The notes beneath the pieces are model-generated. The model worked only from the letters and a program-made list of their open reading frames with translations. It was not told the DNA's origin and searched no databases. From Rhodospirillales bacterium (GTDB lineage Bacteria > Pseudomonadota > Alphaproteobacteria > Rhodospirillales > JASLQF01), in assembly GCA_030744625.1 (NCBI GenBank), contig JASLQF010000001.1, forward strand, positions 1 through 64,000: 64,000 nt of DNA. The letters are read 5' to 3'. Below are positions 9,176-18,848 of the stretch, in pieces. Position numbers and translations under genes: made by a program. Each line of letters opens with the position of its first letter. Within the stretch, counting starts at the first letter, position 1.

Positions 9176-10015
9176 CTATTTTTTCGGCTTCTTCAGGGGC
9201 TTCCATCCGGCGGCCATCTGTTCGGCCTTGGCGCGTTTTCCGATGGACATGGTGGCGGCTAGCTCATCGCGGGCCTTTCCGGCGGACCGAACGCCGGCTC
9301 GCGTCGCCAACGTCAACCACATGAGGGCCTTTACCGCATCCTTGGCGACGCCCTCGCCGCGCGCCAAGCGGATGCCTATGTGGTTTTGCGCCCTTGCGTG
9401 GCCCTGTTCGGCGGCGGCCAAAAACCAACGCGCCGCCGACTTCAAGTCCTTGCCGACCCCCTGGCCGTCGCGATACCTCTTGCCGACTTTGTACTGCGCC
9501 TTGTCGAAACCGAGCTCGGCCGCCCTGCCGATCCACAGGAAGGCCTTTCTGTCATCCTTGGGCACGCCGTTGCCGAACTCGTAGAGCTTGCCCAGCGAGT
9601 ACTGGGAGCGCGCCAGCCCCTTGTCGGCCGCCTTCTTGAGCCACACCGCCGCCTTCTTTAAATCCTGCTTGACAGCCTTTCCCAGGATATAGGCGAGCGC
9701 CACCTTGTGCTGCGCCTCGAGGTGGCCCTGATCGGCCGCCCTGGTAAACCACTCCAATGCCTTTTTGCGGTCCTTGGGCACCCCCGACCCCTCGCTGAAC
9801 GCCGTTCCCAGGCCGTACTGGGCGTCGGCGTTGCCGGCCGCGGCCAGCCCACGCCATTCCTTGAGGGCGCGCTCGAAGTCCCCGGCCTCGTAGGCGCGCG
9901 CGCCGTCCTCGAAGCCGGCCCGCGACTGGGATGGCGGCACCGCCAGCCAGGCGACGGCGCCCAGCACCACGACCAACAACGCGTCCCTCGCCAAGAGAGC
10001 CAAGCACCGCGCCAT
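9176..10015 (-). CDS. Sel1-repeat (SLR) protein, secreted or membrane-anchored
   Basis: A 279-residue protein with an N-terminal hydrophobic segment (about residues 6-28, ARDALLVVVLGAVAWLAV) that acts as signal peptide or anchor, followed by at least five Sel1-like repeats (pattern A-x-x-W-x-x-A-A-x-x-G, for example AQYGLGTAFSEGSGVPKD and AQYKVGKRYRDGQGVGKD). SLR proteins are periplasmic scaffolds for protein-protein contacts. The ATG at 10015 has AAGGAAC 5 bases upstream; the ATG at 10033 is too close to its ribosome site. It lies between the tolC-like and RTX genes but on the opposite strand, so it may be an accessory of the secretion locus. That is inference from position only. Confidence 0.88.
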   Translation of the reverse strand: MARCLALLARDALLVVVLGAVAWLAVPPSQSRAGFEDGARAYEAGDFERALKEWRGLAAAGNADAQYGLGTAFSEGSGVPKDRKKALEWFTRAADQGHLEAQHKVALAYILGKAVKQDLKKAAVWLKKAADKGLARSQYSLGKLYEFGNGVPKDDRKAFLWIGRAAELGFDKAQYKVGKRYRDGQGVGKDLKSAARWFLAAAEQGHARAQNHIGIRLARGEGVAKDAVKALMWLTLATRAGVRSAGKARDELAATMSIGKRAKAEQMAAGWKPLKKPKK

Positions 10016-10425
10016 ATAAGTTCCTTTCCGCATCTCCGTGCAGTCCCCAAGCGGAAGCGGCGCACCGCCAATGGCGTGTCCGCAATCCTACTATAACGTC
10101 ACCGGCCCCCGCCGCGCCAGCGCCGTCGGGATCGCCGTCCCCCGGTCCGGAGGTATCGCAGGGCGATTTCAGGGCGCGCCAATTAGCCCATCCATCTAAT
10201 TCCTTCGGCTGTGATCCTGATCACTGCTCGAATTCTCGTCCGCGGTTACCATATGTAAATAATCCGACGGTATAGTTTGATCATTAATGACGGGCTCCCG
10301 GCACCAGAGAGCAATCGTCGCGAACGTGGCGGGAGTACGTGGAATTGTTTGATTCCAATGCGGTTTATGCGTAATCGCCAAGCAGGCCCACCCCCGTCGC
10401 CCGGAAATTATCAAGGGGTGAACCA
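10016..10425. promoter_or_regulatory. Divergent intergenic region with a CRP-like site
   Basis: These 410 bases separate the Sel1 gene and the RTX gene, which are transcribed away from each other. At 10210-10225 the sequence TGTGATCCTGATCACT matches the CRP consensus TGTGA-N6-TCACA except for the last base. An AT-rich patch around 10250-10290 is a plausible promoter zone for the RTX gene. No gene was found. Confidence 0.5.
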
Positions 10426-13400
10426 GTGACCTTCACGTCTTCGAGATTCCCAGCCGACGCGGCTCCTTCGTCGTCGGCGGACGGACCGGCGGAAATCCTG
10501 CAAGCGGTTTCCGGCACACCACTGGTGATTCCCGGAGACGCTTGGCTGCTGAACGCGGAATTCGCCCGCCAGGGACCGGATCTTGTGCTTTCCGGGGACG
10601 ACGGAGGGCAGGTTCTGGTACGCGACTTTTTCGCCCTCGAAACGCCGCCCGACCTGACCACCTCGTCGGGCGCCATGATCGGCGCCCCGCTGGCCACCCG
10701 GCTGGCCGGGCCGATGGCCCCCGCCCAGTACGCGCAAGCGCAACCGGCGGCCAGCGCCGAGCCCATCGGCCAGATCGAGGCCATCGACGGTACCGTCGAG
10801 GTGATTCGCGCCGACGGCACGCGGATTTCCCTGACCAAGGGTGACGAGCTGTTCCAGGGCGACGTGTTGGAGTCCAGCCCCGGCGCCGCCATCGGCGTGG
10901 TGCTGGTGGACGACTCCACCTTCTCCATGGGCGAGAACGGGCGCATGGTGCTCGACGAGATGATCTATGACGCCGATACGGGGACCGGAAAAGCGGCGTT
11001 CAACATGGTTCAGGGCGTATTTTCGCTGGTCAGCGGCAAGATTGCCGAATCGGCGCCCGATCAGATGACCCTGACGACGCCGGTGGGCACGATCGGCATC
11101 CGCGGCACCACCATCGCCACCAATTCCCAGCCGCCGCCGGCGCCGTCCACCGTTTCCCTCTTGCAGGACGGCGACGGCTCGGTGGGCGAGATATCGTTCA
11201 CCAATGCCGGCGGCGCACAGGTCATCAACCAGGCGGGCGGCACCATCGCCCTCAACAGCTTCTTCCAGGCGCCGCCGCCGCCCGTGTTCCTGTCGCCGGC
11301 GCAAATCCAGCAGCAGTACGGTTCGGCGCTCAATGCGCTGCCTCCCTCTCCAGCCGACGACAGCGATGACGCCGATGCCCAGGAAGAGGACGCCGGCGAA
11401 GAGGTCGCCGAGGGCGAAGAAGGCGAGGGCGAAGGCGAGGAAGGCGAAGGCGAGGGCGAGGAGCTCGCAGAGGGCGAAGGTGAGGAAGGCGAGGGCGAGG
11501 AGCTCGCCGAGGGCGAAGGCGAGGAAGGCGAGGGCGAGGAGTTCGCCGAGGGCGAAGAAGGCGAAGGCGAGGGCGAAGAGGTAGTCGAGGGCGAAGGCGA
11601 GGAAGGCGAAGGCGAGGGCGAAGAGGTAGTCGAGGGCGAGGGCGCTCCCGAGGATGAGAACGCCGCCGCCGGCGAGGATACACCCGAGGACGAGCAGGTC
11701 GCCGAAGGCGAGGGCCCGCATGACGAAGGCCCTGGCCCGGAAGGCGGCGACGTGGCGCGTGATGCCTTCGAGGAGGCGATCGAGGCCGGCGCCAGCGAGG
11801 AAGAGGCGTTCGCGGCGGCCGCCGAGGCGGCGAGCCAGGAAGCCATCGCCGAGGGCGCCGATCCCGTCGCCGTAGCGGCGGCGGCCGAGGCGGCGCAGGC
11901 CGCCTACGAGGCGGCGATCGCCGCCGGGGCGAGCCCCGAGGAAGCCATGGCGGCGGCCGAATCGGCTGCCCAGGCGGCGGCGCCAGACGCCTTCAACGGT
12001 GACGATGGCGGCACCGGAGGTTTCGGCGGCCCCGGTCCCGGCGAGGGCGGTGGCGATGGCCCCGGTCCCGGTCCCGGCAACGGCCCCGGTCCCGGCGATG
12101 GCGGAGGCTCCGGTTCAGGCGAGGGCGGTAGCTATACCGGGACCGGCGACTACGGCAACTACGGCGGCTACGGCGGCTACGGTGATCACGACGGCGACTA
12201 CAGTATCTACGGCGGATCCGGCGATGACGAGGGCGGCTACTACGAAGGGCTCGGCGGACCGGGTAGATTCGAAGGCGGCGGCGGATCTGGTGGAATCGAC
12301 GGCGGCGGCTATTTCTTCTTCGAAGACGACGACGACGACGACCATGGAGACGACGAAATCATCGACGACGTCATCAATGCGCCCCCAGAAGTGATTTTTG
12401 GCGAGGAATTCTCCCACACTTCGGACAGCGACATCTTCACCGGCAACACCGTCAACACCGAGTTCGTGTACAGCCAGATCGAAGGGGGTGGCTTCGGCGG
12501 CACCGACGTCATCGACGATGCCGGGGGCAACCGCGACCGCATCACCTTCGAGGACCTCGACAACGTCGTCCTCAGCATGCAGGAGCTGTCGGGCGATACC
12601 ACCCGGGTAGAGATCCGCATCGCCACCAACATCCTGTCGGGCAGCAACGGCGGGTCGACCAATTCCTCCACCCTGACCTCGGCGCTCTCGTCGCCGGTCA
12701 ACACCATCAGCCTGTCCAAGGCGGTGGAGGACCTGCAGGCCCTGGACACCGGCTTGGAGGACCTCAACTCGGGCGGCGTTACCTTGTTCGGCGCCACGTC
12801 GTCGCTCGACGCGACCGCCCATTCCTTTTCGGGCTCCGAGACCGGCTACATCGTCGCCGGAACCAACGCCAACGAGACCATCGACCTCAGCGGTTTTTCC
12901 TCGGGCCTGCTCGGCACCATCATCTTCGGCAAGGGTGGCGACGACGTCCTGATCGCCGGTGGCGGGGAGGGAAACATCCTGTTCGGCGGCAGCGGCAACG
13001 ACAGCTTGACCGGCGACTCCGGCGATGACGTGCTGAACGGCGGCGGCGACAACGATACCTTCCTGTTCGGCGCCAGCACCGGCAACGACGTCATCCAGGG
13101 CGGTGACGGCATCGACACCCTGGCACCGGCCAGCACTTCGGTCACGGCATTCAGCCTGACCAACACCACATTCACCGGCATCGAGACAATCAACCTCACC
13201 GGCGGCGCCGCCGCCGGCGTCTCGGTCACGGCATTCGGCAGCCAGCTCGGCGGCATCACGTCGATCACCGGCGATGGCACCAACGACAAGCTTTTGCTGG
13301 TCAATGGCGCCGACCTCACGAATATCTCGCTCAGCGGCATCGACACCATCCGGGTCGACGCCGACAACAACAACACGGCCGGCACCACCACCCTGGCCGT

Positions 13401-14433
13401 CACCAGCTCGACCAGCTTGGCCGGCACCACCTTCACCACCGGGTCCAACACCAACCACACCCACCTGCAAAGCGACGATGGGTTGAACGTCACCGGCGCC
13501 ACCCTGTTCGTCGGGGGCAGCGGCACCAACTCCATCATCCTCGATTCAAGCGGCGATACGGCGGGCGCCGTGCTCACCGCCAATGTCTCCACCAACTTCA
13601 TCGCCGGCGGCGGCATAACGGAGATCCGCGACGCCGAGGGCATCTCCGGCGGCGGCGACGAGATCATCCAAAGCGTCGACGGCCTCAACCTCGGCGGCGT
13701 CGTCCTCAATGGCATCGCCCAGGTCAACATCGACAGCGACAACAGCGGCGTATCGGCGCTGACGGTCAATAGCGCCACCAATCTCGGCGGCACCACCGTC
13801 AACGGCGGCAGCGACGCCAACGACGTCATTCAAGTGGCGGTCGGCGGCGCCACCGTCAGCTTCGCCTCCACCACCCTGAACAACATCAGCCAGATCATCG
13901 GCAGCACCAGCGCCGACAACATCACCGGCCCGGGATCGGGCGACATCATCATCACCGGCGGCCAGGGCGCCGATGCCCTGTACCTGACGGGATCGGGCAG
14001 CCACACGGTGCGCTTCGACGCCGCCAACGAGTTCGGCGACACCATCAACAGCTTCACAGCCGGTGGCACCAACGACCTCATCGACTTCAACGCCAACGTA
14101 TCGCGGGGTGCCGGCAACGTGTTCGAATCGCTGGCTACCGGCAACGCCGTCGGCGCCAACACGGCGGTGGTCAGTTACACCACCGACGTCACCAACTTCG
14201 CCACCGATACCGACGTGGCCACGGCGCTCAACGCCCTGACCGGGCTCGCCGCCGGCAACACCATGCTGTTCGCCGTCGGCAACGGCATCGACAGCGAGGC
14301 GTGGTACTGGACCGACGGCGGCGGCGGCACCGCGGATGGCGTCGTCGAGGCGGCCGAGCTGTCCCAGGTAGCGCAGCTCAGCGGCGTCGACAACGACTCC
14401 CTCACCGCCGCCGACTTCGACGGGTTCGCCTAG
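10426..14433 (+). CDS. Giant RTX-type type I secretion substrate with FecR-like domain
   Basis: A 1335-residue, very acidic protein. After about 110 residues comes a FecR-like domain (about 113-230: [18 protein letters not shown] to GTIGIRGTT). Then follow a Glu-Gly repeat tract (about 323-406), an Ala-rich helical segment (about 440-525), a Gly/Tyr-rich region (about 525-635) with an Asp run, RTX calcium-binding nonapeptides (about 825-895, [20 protein letters not shown]), beta-rich repeats and a C-terminal part that resembles type I secretion signals. It has no Sec signal peptide, as expected for type I export. The gene lies directly upstream of the ABC exporter and adaptor. Start GTG at 10426 follows AAGGGG. 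The likely role is a secreted or cell-surface calcium-binding adhesin; no enzymatic domain was seen. Confidence 0.85.
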   Translation: MTFTSSRFPADAAPSSSADGPAEILQAVSGTPLVIPGDAWLLNAEFARQGPDLVLSGDDGGQVLVRDFFALETPPDLTTSSGAMIGAPLATRLAGPMAPAQYAQAQPAASAEPIGQIEAIDGTVEVIRADGTRISLTKGDELFQGDVLESSPGAAIGVVLVDDSTFSMGENGRMVLDEMIYDADTGTGKAAFNMVQGVFSLVSGKIAESAPDQMTLTTPVGTIGIRGTTIATNSQPPPAPSTVSLLQDGDGSVGEISFTNAGGAQVINQAGGTIALNSFFQAPPPPVFLSPAQIQQQYGSALNALPPSPADDSDDADAQEEDAGEEVAEGEEGEGEGEEGEGEGEELAEGEGEEGEGEELAEGEGEEGEGEEFAEGEEGEGEGEEVVEGEGEEGEGEGEEVVEGEGAPEDENAAAGEDTPEDEQVAEGEGPHDEGPGPEGGDVARDAFEEAIEAGASEEEAFAAAAEAASQEAIAEGADPVAVAAAAEAAQAAYEAAIAAGASPEEAMAAAESAAQAAAPDAFNGDDGGTGGFGGPGPGEGGGDGPGPGPGNGPGPGDGGGSGSGEGGSYTGTGDYGNYGGYGGYGDHDGDYSIYGGSGDDEGGYYEGLGGPGRFEGGGGSGGIDGGGYFFFEDDDDDDHGDDEIIDDVINAPPEVIFGEEFSHTSDSDIFTGNTVNTEFVYSQIEGGGFGGTDVIDDAGGNRDRITFEDLDNVVLSMQELSGDTTRVEIRIATNILSGSNGGSTNSSTLTSALSSPVNTISLSKAVEDLQALDTGLEDLNSGGVTLFGATSSLDATAHSFSGSETGYIVAGTNANETIDLSGFSSGLLGTIIFGKGGDDVLIAGGGEGNILFGGSGNDSLTGDSGDDVLNGGGDNDTFLFGASTGNDVIQGGDGIDTLAPASTSVTAFSLTNTTFTGIETINLTGGAAAGVSVTAFGSQLGGITSITGDGTNDKLLLVNGADLTNISLSGIDTIRVDADNNNTAGTTTLAVTSSTSLAGTTFTTGSNTNHTHLQSDDGLNVTGATLFVGGSGTNSIILDSSGDTAGAVLTANVSTNFIAGGGITEIRDAEGISGGGDEIIQSVDGLNLGGVVLNGIAQVNIDSDNSGVSALTVNSATNLGGTTVNGGSDANDVIQVAVGGATVSFASTTLNNISQIIGSTSADNITGPGSGDIIITGGQGADALYLTGSGSHTVRFDAANEFGDTINSFTAGGTNDLIDFNANVSRGAGNVFESLATGNAVGANTAVVSYTTDVTNFATDTDVATALNALTGLAAGNTMLFAVGNGIDSEAWYWTDGGGGTADGVVEAAELSQVAQLSGVDNDSLTAADFDGFA
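11395..11650 (+). repeat. Tandem GAGGGCGAAGGC-type repeat inside the RTX gene
   Basis: Imperfect tandem repetition of GAGGGCGAAGGCGAGGAA-like units encodes [11 protein letters not shown](L/F/V)AEGE-type peptides. The longest repeating unit is about 48 bases. Such a tract is liable to change length by slippage, so the Glu-rich linker probably varies between strains. Any length change in multiples of three keeps the frame. Confidence 0.85.
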
Positions 14434-14439
14434 GTTCCG

Positions 14440-14474
14440 GGGCCGGCCTTGTGGGGGAAACCGGGCGCCGGCCC
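14440..14474 (+). terminator. Hairpin between RTX gene and exporter gene
   Basis: GGGCCGGC at 14440-14447 pairs with GCCGGCCC at 14467-14474, with a 19-base loop, starting 7 bases after the RTX stop codon. There is no clear T-tract. It could partly terminate or stabilise the RTX message so that the exporter is made in smaller amount. Confidence 0.35.
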
Positions 14475-14629
14475 ATTCGTGTACACTTCTCTCTCAGGCG
14501 CTCCCTGCCGCGCCCGCCCGTGCGGTGAGCCGCCCCGCCGTGCTACGCTTGCGGCTCACGAAAGGTTGCGATCGCCCCGCCGCCGTGGTGTGATCGCGGC
14601 GCCGTCATGATGGGAACGAGCCGCCTTCC

Positions 14630-16432
14630 ATGAGAGAGCTGTTCACACGCCTGTTCTCGCGGCCCGGCATCGCCGCCGAACTCCTGGTGGCGTCGCTTTT
14701 CGCCAACATGCTGGCGCTGGCCATGCCGGTGTTTGTCATCCAGGTTCTCAACCGCTACGTCGCCTACGGGGTGGACCAGACACTGGCGACGCTGACGGCG
14801 GGGGCGGCGATCGCGGTGTTCTTCGAATTCGGTTTCCGCCAGGCGCGGCTCAAGCTCGCCACCGTGGTCAACGCGCCCAAGGACGAGGCCCTGGACACCG
14901 CCGCCTTCGGTGTCTTGACCAGCGCCAAGATGGCTGCCATCGACATGCTGCCGCCGGGCCTGCGCCGGGAGATCATGAGTGGCACCGAGTCGGTGTTGGC
15001 CGCCTACAACGCCCCCAACGTCTGTTCCGTGCTCGATGTGCCCTTTGCGTTGATCTTCGTGATGGCGCTGGCGCTTTTGAGCCCGGCGATCGCGCTCGTC
15101 GTCGCCTGTTTCCTGGTGGCGGTATTCGCCGTCGCCGTCTTGAGCTTGTCGTCGCTGCGCGGACCGACGCGTGAGATGATCGCGGTCTCGGGCCGCCGCA
15201 ACATGCTGGTGAGTTCGGCCATGACGGCGGCCAACACGGTGCGGGCTTTCAACGCCGCCGGGTTTCTGCGCCGGCTTTGGCGCACCGAAGGAGACACCTT
15301 CCGGCGGCTCAGGCTGCGCATCACGGCGCGTCTCGGCCTGGTCCAATCCCTGACTCAGAGCTCCCAGGCATTGATGGGCATTACCGTGATCACCATGGGT
15401 GCCATCCTCGTGGTGCGGGGAGAGCTCGACGTGGGGGCGCTCATCGGCTGCAATATCCTGGCGGCGCGGGCGCTCGGGCCCATCGCCAAGCTGGCGACGC
15501 TGGGCGAGGCCTTCGCCAAGGCCCGCCAATCCCTCGACATGTTCAAGGAGTTTTCCCGGCTGCCCCAGGAGCGCCAGCAGGGCTCGGCCGTCGATGGCTA
15601 CAAGGGTGCCGTCGAGTTCAAGGACGTTGCCTTCGGCTATCCGGGGAGCAGGGCGCCGCTTTTCGAATCCCTGTCGCTCAAGCTGGAGCCGGGCTCGGTG
15701 CTCGTCGTCACCGGGTCCAACGGTTCGGGCAAGACGACCTTGGCACGGTTGTTGGTGGGATTGATCGAACCCAGCCGCGGCCAGATCCTGGTGGACGGCG
15801 TCGACCTCGCCCAGGTGGTTCCCATGTGGTGGCGACGCCAGGTTGCCTTCCTGCCCCAGGAGCCGCGCTTCTTCAACGCCTCCCTGCGCGACAATATCCT
15901 CGCCTTCAATCCCGAACTCGACGAAAGCGGTCTCAACCAACTCATCGACAGCGCCGGCCTGCGTCCCTTCGTGAGCCAGAACCCCGAGGGTTTCGACGCC
16001 ATGGTAGCCAACAACGGCGACAACCTGTCGCTCGGCATCCGCCGCCGGCTGGCCCTGGCCCGGGCGCTGGCCACCGACGGGCCGCTCGCCGTGTTCGACG
16101 AGCCCACGGAGGGCCTGGACGCGGAGGGATGCGCCCACATCTACGCGACCCTGAACCGCCTGGCCGGCGGCGGCCGCACCATCATCGCCTTTTCCCATGA
16201 CGCCAACATCGTCAAGGGCACGCACCAGGTGCTCGACCTCAACGCGAAACCGATACCGGTGCTGAGCGGTCCCAAGACACCGGCGGCGGTGATGGGCGAG
16301 GTGTCCCCCGCCGTCGCGGCGCCCGTGGTCGCCTCGGTGGACATGGAGCCCGCGAAGGCGGCGGACGAGGCGCCCGGGAAGGAACGGACGGCGGACGGCA
16401 AGAAAGCGGCCCGCGGGAAGGCACGATCGTGA
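14630..16432 (+). CDS. Type I secretion ABC exporter (HlyB/PrtD-like)
   Basis: A 600-residue inner-membrane exporter with six predicted membrane helices in the first 300 residues and an ATPase domain behind. The Walker A motif is GSNGSGKTT (about residues 364-372), Walker B LAVFDEPTEGLD, and the H-loop FSH. The signature motif reads LSLGI instead of LSGGQ, a departure also seen in some LapB-type exporters. There is no N-terminal C39 peptidase-like domain, as in PrtD. The C-terminus carries an extra about 60-residue Ala/Lys-rich tail. It lies downstream of the RTX substrate and overlaps the adaptor gene by 4 bp (GTGA), so the two are co-translated. It should export the RTX protein together with the TolC-like channel. 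Confidence 0.92.
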   Translation: MRELFTRLFSRPGIAAELLVASLFANMLALAMPVFVIQVLNRYVAYGVDQTLATLTAGAAIAVFFEFGFRQARLKLATVVNAPKDEALDTAAFGVLTSAKMAAIDMLPPGLRREIMSGTESVLAAYNAPNVCSVLDVPFALIFVMALALLSPAIALVVACFLVAVFAVAVLSLSSLRGPTREMIAVSGRRNMLVSSAMTAANTVRAFNAAGFLRRLWRTEGDTFRRLRLRITARLGLVQSLTQSSQALMGITVITMGAILVVRGELDVGALIGCNILAARALGPIAKLATLGEAFAKARQSLDMFKEFSRLPQERQQGSAVDGYKGAVEFKDVAFGYPGSRAPLFESLSLKLEPGSVLVVTGSNGSGKTTLARLLVGLIEPSRGQILVDGVDLAQVVPMWWRRQVAFLPQEPRFFNASLRDNILAFNPELDESGLNQLIDSAGLRPFVSQNPEGFDAMVANNGDNLSLGIRRRLALARALATDGPLAVFDEPTEGLDAEGCAHIYATLNRLAGGGRTIIAFSHDANIVKGTHQVLDLNAKPIPVLSGPKTPAAVMGEVSPAVAAPVVASVDMEPAKAADEAPGKERTADGKKAARGKARS

Positions 16433-17730
16433 ACGAGACACCGCAAAACGAGGTCGGGGTACGCGAGGCGGCGGGTGCCGGCACCCATCTCTTCATAATC
16501 CTGTGCGCCGGGTTGGTGATCGCCTTCCTGGCGTGGGCCCATTTCGGCAAGATCGACATCGTCAGCAGCGCCATGGGCGAGGTGGTCCCTTCGAGTCAGG
16601 TGAAGAACGTCCAGAACCTGGAAGGGGGGATCGTGCGTCAATTTCTGGTCCGCGAGGGCGACCGCGTAAAGGTGGGGCAGCCGCTGGTCATTCTGGAATC
16701 GACGGCGAGCGGCGCCGATGTCCAGGAGCTCGAAGTGCGCATCGCTTCCCACAAGGTGGACATTGCGCGCCTTGAGGCGGAGCTCGCCAACGCCCCGGTG
16801 CCCAAGTTTTCCGACGAACTCATCCTCGGCAACCTGGACTTGGTGCGACAGGCCCACGAAATGTTCAAGACCCGGCGCAGCCGCGCCAAGAACGAACTGG
16901 CGGGTTACCAAGAGTTGGCTAACCAGCGTCGACAGGAGATCCGGGAAATATCGGCCCGCCTTGCCAACGAGCGGGAAAGGCTCAAGCTGCTGGGCGAACA
17001 GATCTCCATCAGCGATGAGCTGCTCAAGAGCGACCTGACCAACCGAATGCTGCACTTGAACCTGCTCAAGGAGGCGTCCGACCTGAAGGGCCGCATCGGC
17101 GAGGACGGCGCCGCGCTGAAACGTGCCAAGGCCGCCTTCAGCGAAGCCAAGGTCAACATCGAGACGTTCAGCGACACCGTTCAGGAACAGGTGCGCAAGG
17201 ACCTCGAGCTGAAGAGCCGCGCCCTCGAGGAACTCTCCAACCGCCTCGAGAAGTTCGCCGACAGCCTGCAACGCCGCGTCCTGCGTTCGCCCGTCGACGG
17301 TGTGGTCAAGACGCTCTACGTGTATACGGTGGGTGGCGTCGTGCAGCCCGGCGCCACGGTCGTCGACGTGGTGCCCGGCACCGACCGCCTGGTCATCGAG
17401 GCCAAGCTCTCCCCCCAGGACATCGGCTACGTCCATGCCGGGCAGACGGCCACCGTGCGCCTGGCCTCGTCGGACGCGGCGCGCTTCGGCAACCTCGACG
17501 GCGAGGTGGTGCAGGTCAGCCCCGACACCATCGAAACCACCGAGGGCATACCTTACTACAAGGTGCGCATCGCCACCGCGCGTGACTATTTCGAGACCAA
17601 GGACGAGCGCTATCGTCTGGTGCCCGGTGTCCAGGTCATGTGCAATATCCTCACCGGACAACGCTCGGTGCTGCAATACCTGGCCGACCCGTTCCTGGGA
17701 TCCTTCCGCCAGGCGCTTCGCGAACGATAG
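16429..17730 (+). CDS. HlyD-family periplasmic adaptor of type I secretion
   Basis: A 433-residue membrane fusion protein. A single membrane helix near residues 22-40 (LFIILCAGLVIAFLAWAHF) is followed by the lipoyl half (GEVVPSSQVKNVQNLEGGIV), long coiled-coil hairpin helices (about 95-280), the second lipoyl half (VLRSPVDGVVKTLYVYTVGGVV) and a beta-barrel domain. It bridges the ABC exporter and the outer-membrane channel. Its start codon is GTG, overlapping the exporter stop. The next gene is a TetR regulator 227 bp downstream, after a palindromic operator-like site. Confidence 0.93.
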   Translation: MNETPQNEVGVREAAGAGTHLFIILCAGLVIAFLAWAHFGKIDIVSSAMGEVVPSSQVKNVQNLEGGIVRQFLVREGDRVKVGQPLVILESTASGADVQELEVRIASHKVDIARLEAELANAPVPKFSDELILGNLDLVRQAHEMFKTRRSRAKNELAGYQELANQRRQEIREISARLANERERLKLLGEQISISDELLKSDLTNRMLHLNLLKEASDLKGRIGEDGAALKRAKAAFSEAKVNIETFSDTVQEQVRKDLELKSRALEELSNRLEKFADSLQRRVLRSPVDGVVKTLYVYTVGGVVQPGATVVDVVPGTDRLVIEAKLSPQDIGYVHAGQTATVRLASSDAARFGNLDGEVVQVSPDTIETTEGIPYYKVRIATARDYFETKDERYRLVPGVQVMCNILTGQRSVLQYLADPFLGSFRQALRER

Positions 17731-17775
17731 CCACGGCGGCCGACGGGCGCGCGACTTTTCACCCCCAAGCCATTA

Positions 17776-17791
17776 TGGACCATTTGGTCCA
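17776..17791. promoter_or_regulatory. TetR-type operator-like palindrome 1
   Basis: TGGACCATTTGGTCCA is a perfect inverted repeat with 6-base arms and a 4-base centre. It is the best member of a family of such sites around the tetR gene and lies 167 bp upstream of its start. Confidence 0.7.
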
Positions 17792-17894
17792 ACAAGGTTG
17801 GGGTCCCTTGCCGTGCCAGTTTTTCGCATGAGTCAGCCGTTTTTTCGCGGTTTCCCGTCAAACAAGAGAAGCGCAACAATACCCCACTATAGAC

Positions 17895-17926
17895 TGGACT
17901 TTTCGGTCCTTAACTGATAGGTTCCG
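17895..17926. promoter_or_regulatory. TetR-type operator-like sites 2 and 3, adjacent
   Basis: TGGACTTTTCGGTCCT (17895-17910) and a degenerate half-similar site ACTGATAGGTTCC (17913-17925) lie next to each other about 30-60 bases upstream of the tetR start codon, where they could cover the promoter. This position suits autoregulation. Confidence 0.6.
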
Positions 17927-17957
17927 TTATCACGTATGCCAATGGGGGAGCAAACCA

Positions 17958-18536
17958 ATGGCGCGGCCCCGGGAATTCGACACCATCCAGGTCCTCGAAC
18001 AGGCGACGCACCTGTTCCTGGTCAAGGGCTACGCGGCAACGTCCCTTCGCCACCTCATTGCCGCCATGGACATCAGCAAGAGCAGTTTCTACGAAGCCTT
18101 TGACAGCAAACAGGACTTGTATCTTCTGGTGCTCGACAGATACATTGACAAGATTGTGGACCAATTGGTCTCCACCCTTGGCCAGGGCGCCTCGCCACGC
18201 ACGGCGATCGCGGTCTCCTTCAACGACATCATCGACGGCGCCATGGCCGGCGACGATTGCCTCGGTTGCCTGCTCACCAACGCCGCGGCCGAGGTATGCG
18301 CCGATGACGCCGCCGCCGGGCGCATCGCCCATGGCCTGGCGCGCCAGGAAGAGGCCTATTACGAAGCCATTGTGCGCGCCCAACGGTCCGGGGAAGTCCC
18401 ACCCGGGCACGATGCGCGAGCCCTGGCCCGTTTCCTGACGACCAGCGCCAACGGCCTGCAGCTCATGGCCAAGGCAACATCGGACCGCATGGCGCTCTAC
18501 GACGTGGCGCGGGTCGTTCTATCGTGTTTGGACTGA
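17958..18536 (+). CDS. TetR/AcrR-family transcriptional regulator
   Basis: A 192-residue repressor-type regulator. The N-terminal helix-turn-helix domain spans about residues 9-55 (ATHLFLVKGYAATSLRHL, then ISKSSFYEAFDSKQDLY). The ligand-binding part contains the GCLLTNAAAEV segment found in a TetR subgroup that includes AcuR-like regulators of small reactive compounds. It should bind palindromes as a dimer. Six or seven copies of a TGGACC-N4-GGTCCA-like palindrome surround and enter the gene, which strongly suggests autoregulation. No classical target gene (reductase or efflux pump) adjoins it; the flanking genes are the type I adaptor and a nucleotide cyclase. The ATG at 17958 follows GGGGGAG. 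Confidence 0.9.
   Translation: MARPREFDTIQVLEQATHLFLVKGYAATSLRHLIAAMDISKSSFYEAFDSKQDLYLLVLDRYIDKIVDQLVSTLGQGASPRTAIAVSFNDIIDGAMAGDDCLGCLLTNAAAEVCADDAAAGRIAHGLARQEEAYYEAIVRAQRSGEVPPGHDARALARFLTTSANGLQLMAKATSDRMALYDVARVVLSCLD
18157..18172. promoter_or_regulatory. TetR-type operator-like palindrome inside tetR coding sequence
   Basis: TGGACCAATTGGTCTC contains the perfect 12-base palindrome GACCAATTGGTC. It lies within the tetR reading frame (codons for VDQLVS), so it could be a coincidence or an intragenic auxiliary operator. Confidence 0.4.
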
Positions 18537-18848
18537 AAAGCAATAATGGACCGAACGGTATTAGGTCGGGGCAGGGCCTCTCCGTGCCGTCCGACCCGCG
18601 GGTCCCGACATTGGGCAAGCTCCCGGCCAAGGCGGCTGATCCTCGCTCCGCGGAGCGCCGCCATGACCGGTACGGTCTCCACGAGCCGCGCCGTGCGCAT
18701 AATAATGCTTTGCAGTCATGCACTTAAAACGATTCGGAAGGTGCCCGGCACGTGTGAGTGAGAAGCGCGCCAAGAAAGCTAGAATTATGGACCGAAAGGT
18801 CGCAATTCGCCTTCGGAGGACGCGCGACCCATAAGGGCAGCGACTGTC
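18537..18848. promoter_or_regulatory. Gene-free stretch with further TetR-like sites
   Basis: These 312 bases hold no convincing gene. Two more family members lie here: TGGACCGAACGGTATT (18547-18562), 10 bases after the tetR stop, and TGGACCGAAAGGTCGC (18788-18803). An AT-rich patch near 18700-18730 may hold a promoter. Short open frames of about 70 codons exist on both strands but lack ribosome sites and protein-like composition. Confidence 0.5.

Noticed and set aside
10411-13470. Long open frames on the minus strand opposite the RTX gene (for example 10411-11721 and 12115-13470)
   Set aside because: They arise from the biased, repetitive GC-rich composition of the RTX gene; the encoded sequences are Ser/Pro- or Leu/Ala-runs or anti-sense images of the repeats, without ribosome sites.
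18561-18773. Possible 70-codon gene between tetR and the cyclase
   Set aside because: No ribosome site, odd composition, and it covers operator-like DNA.
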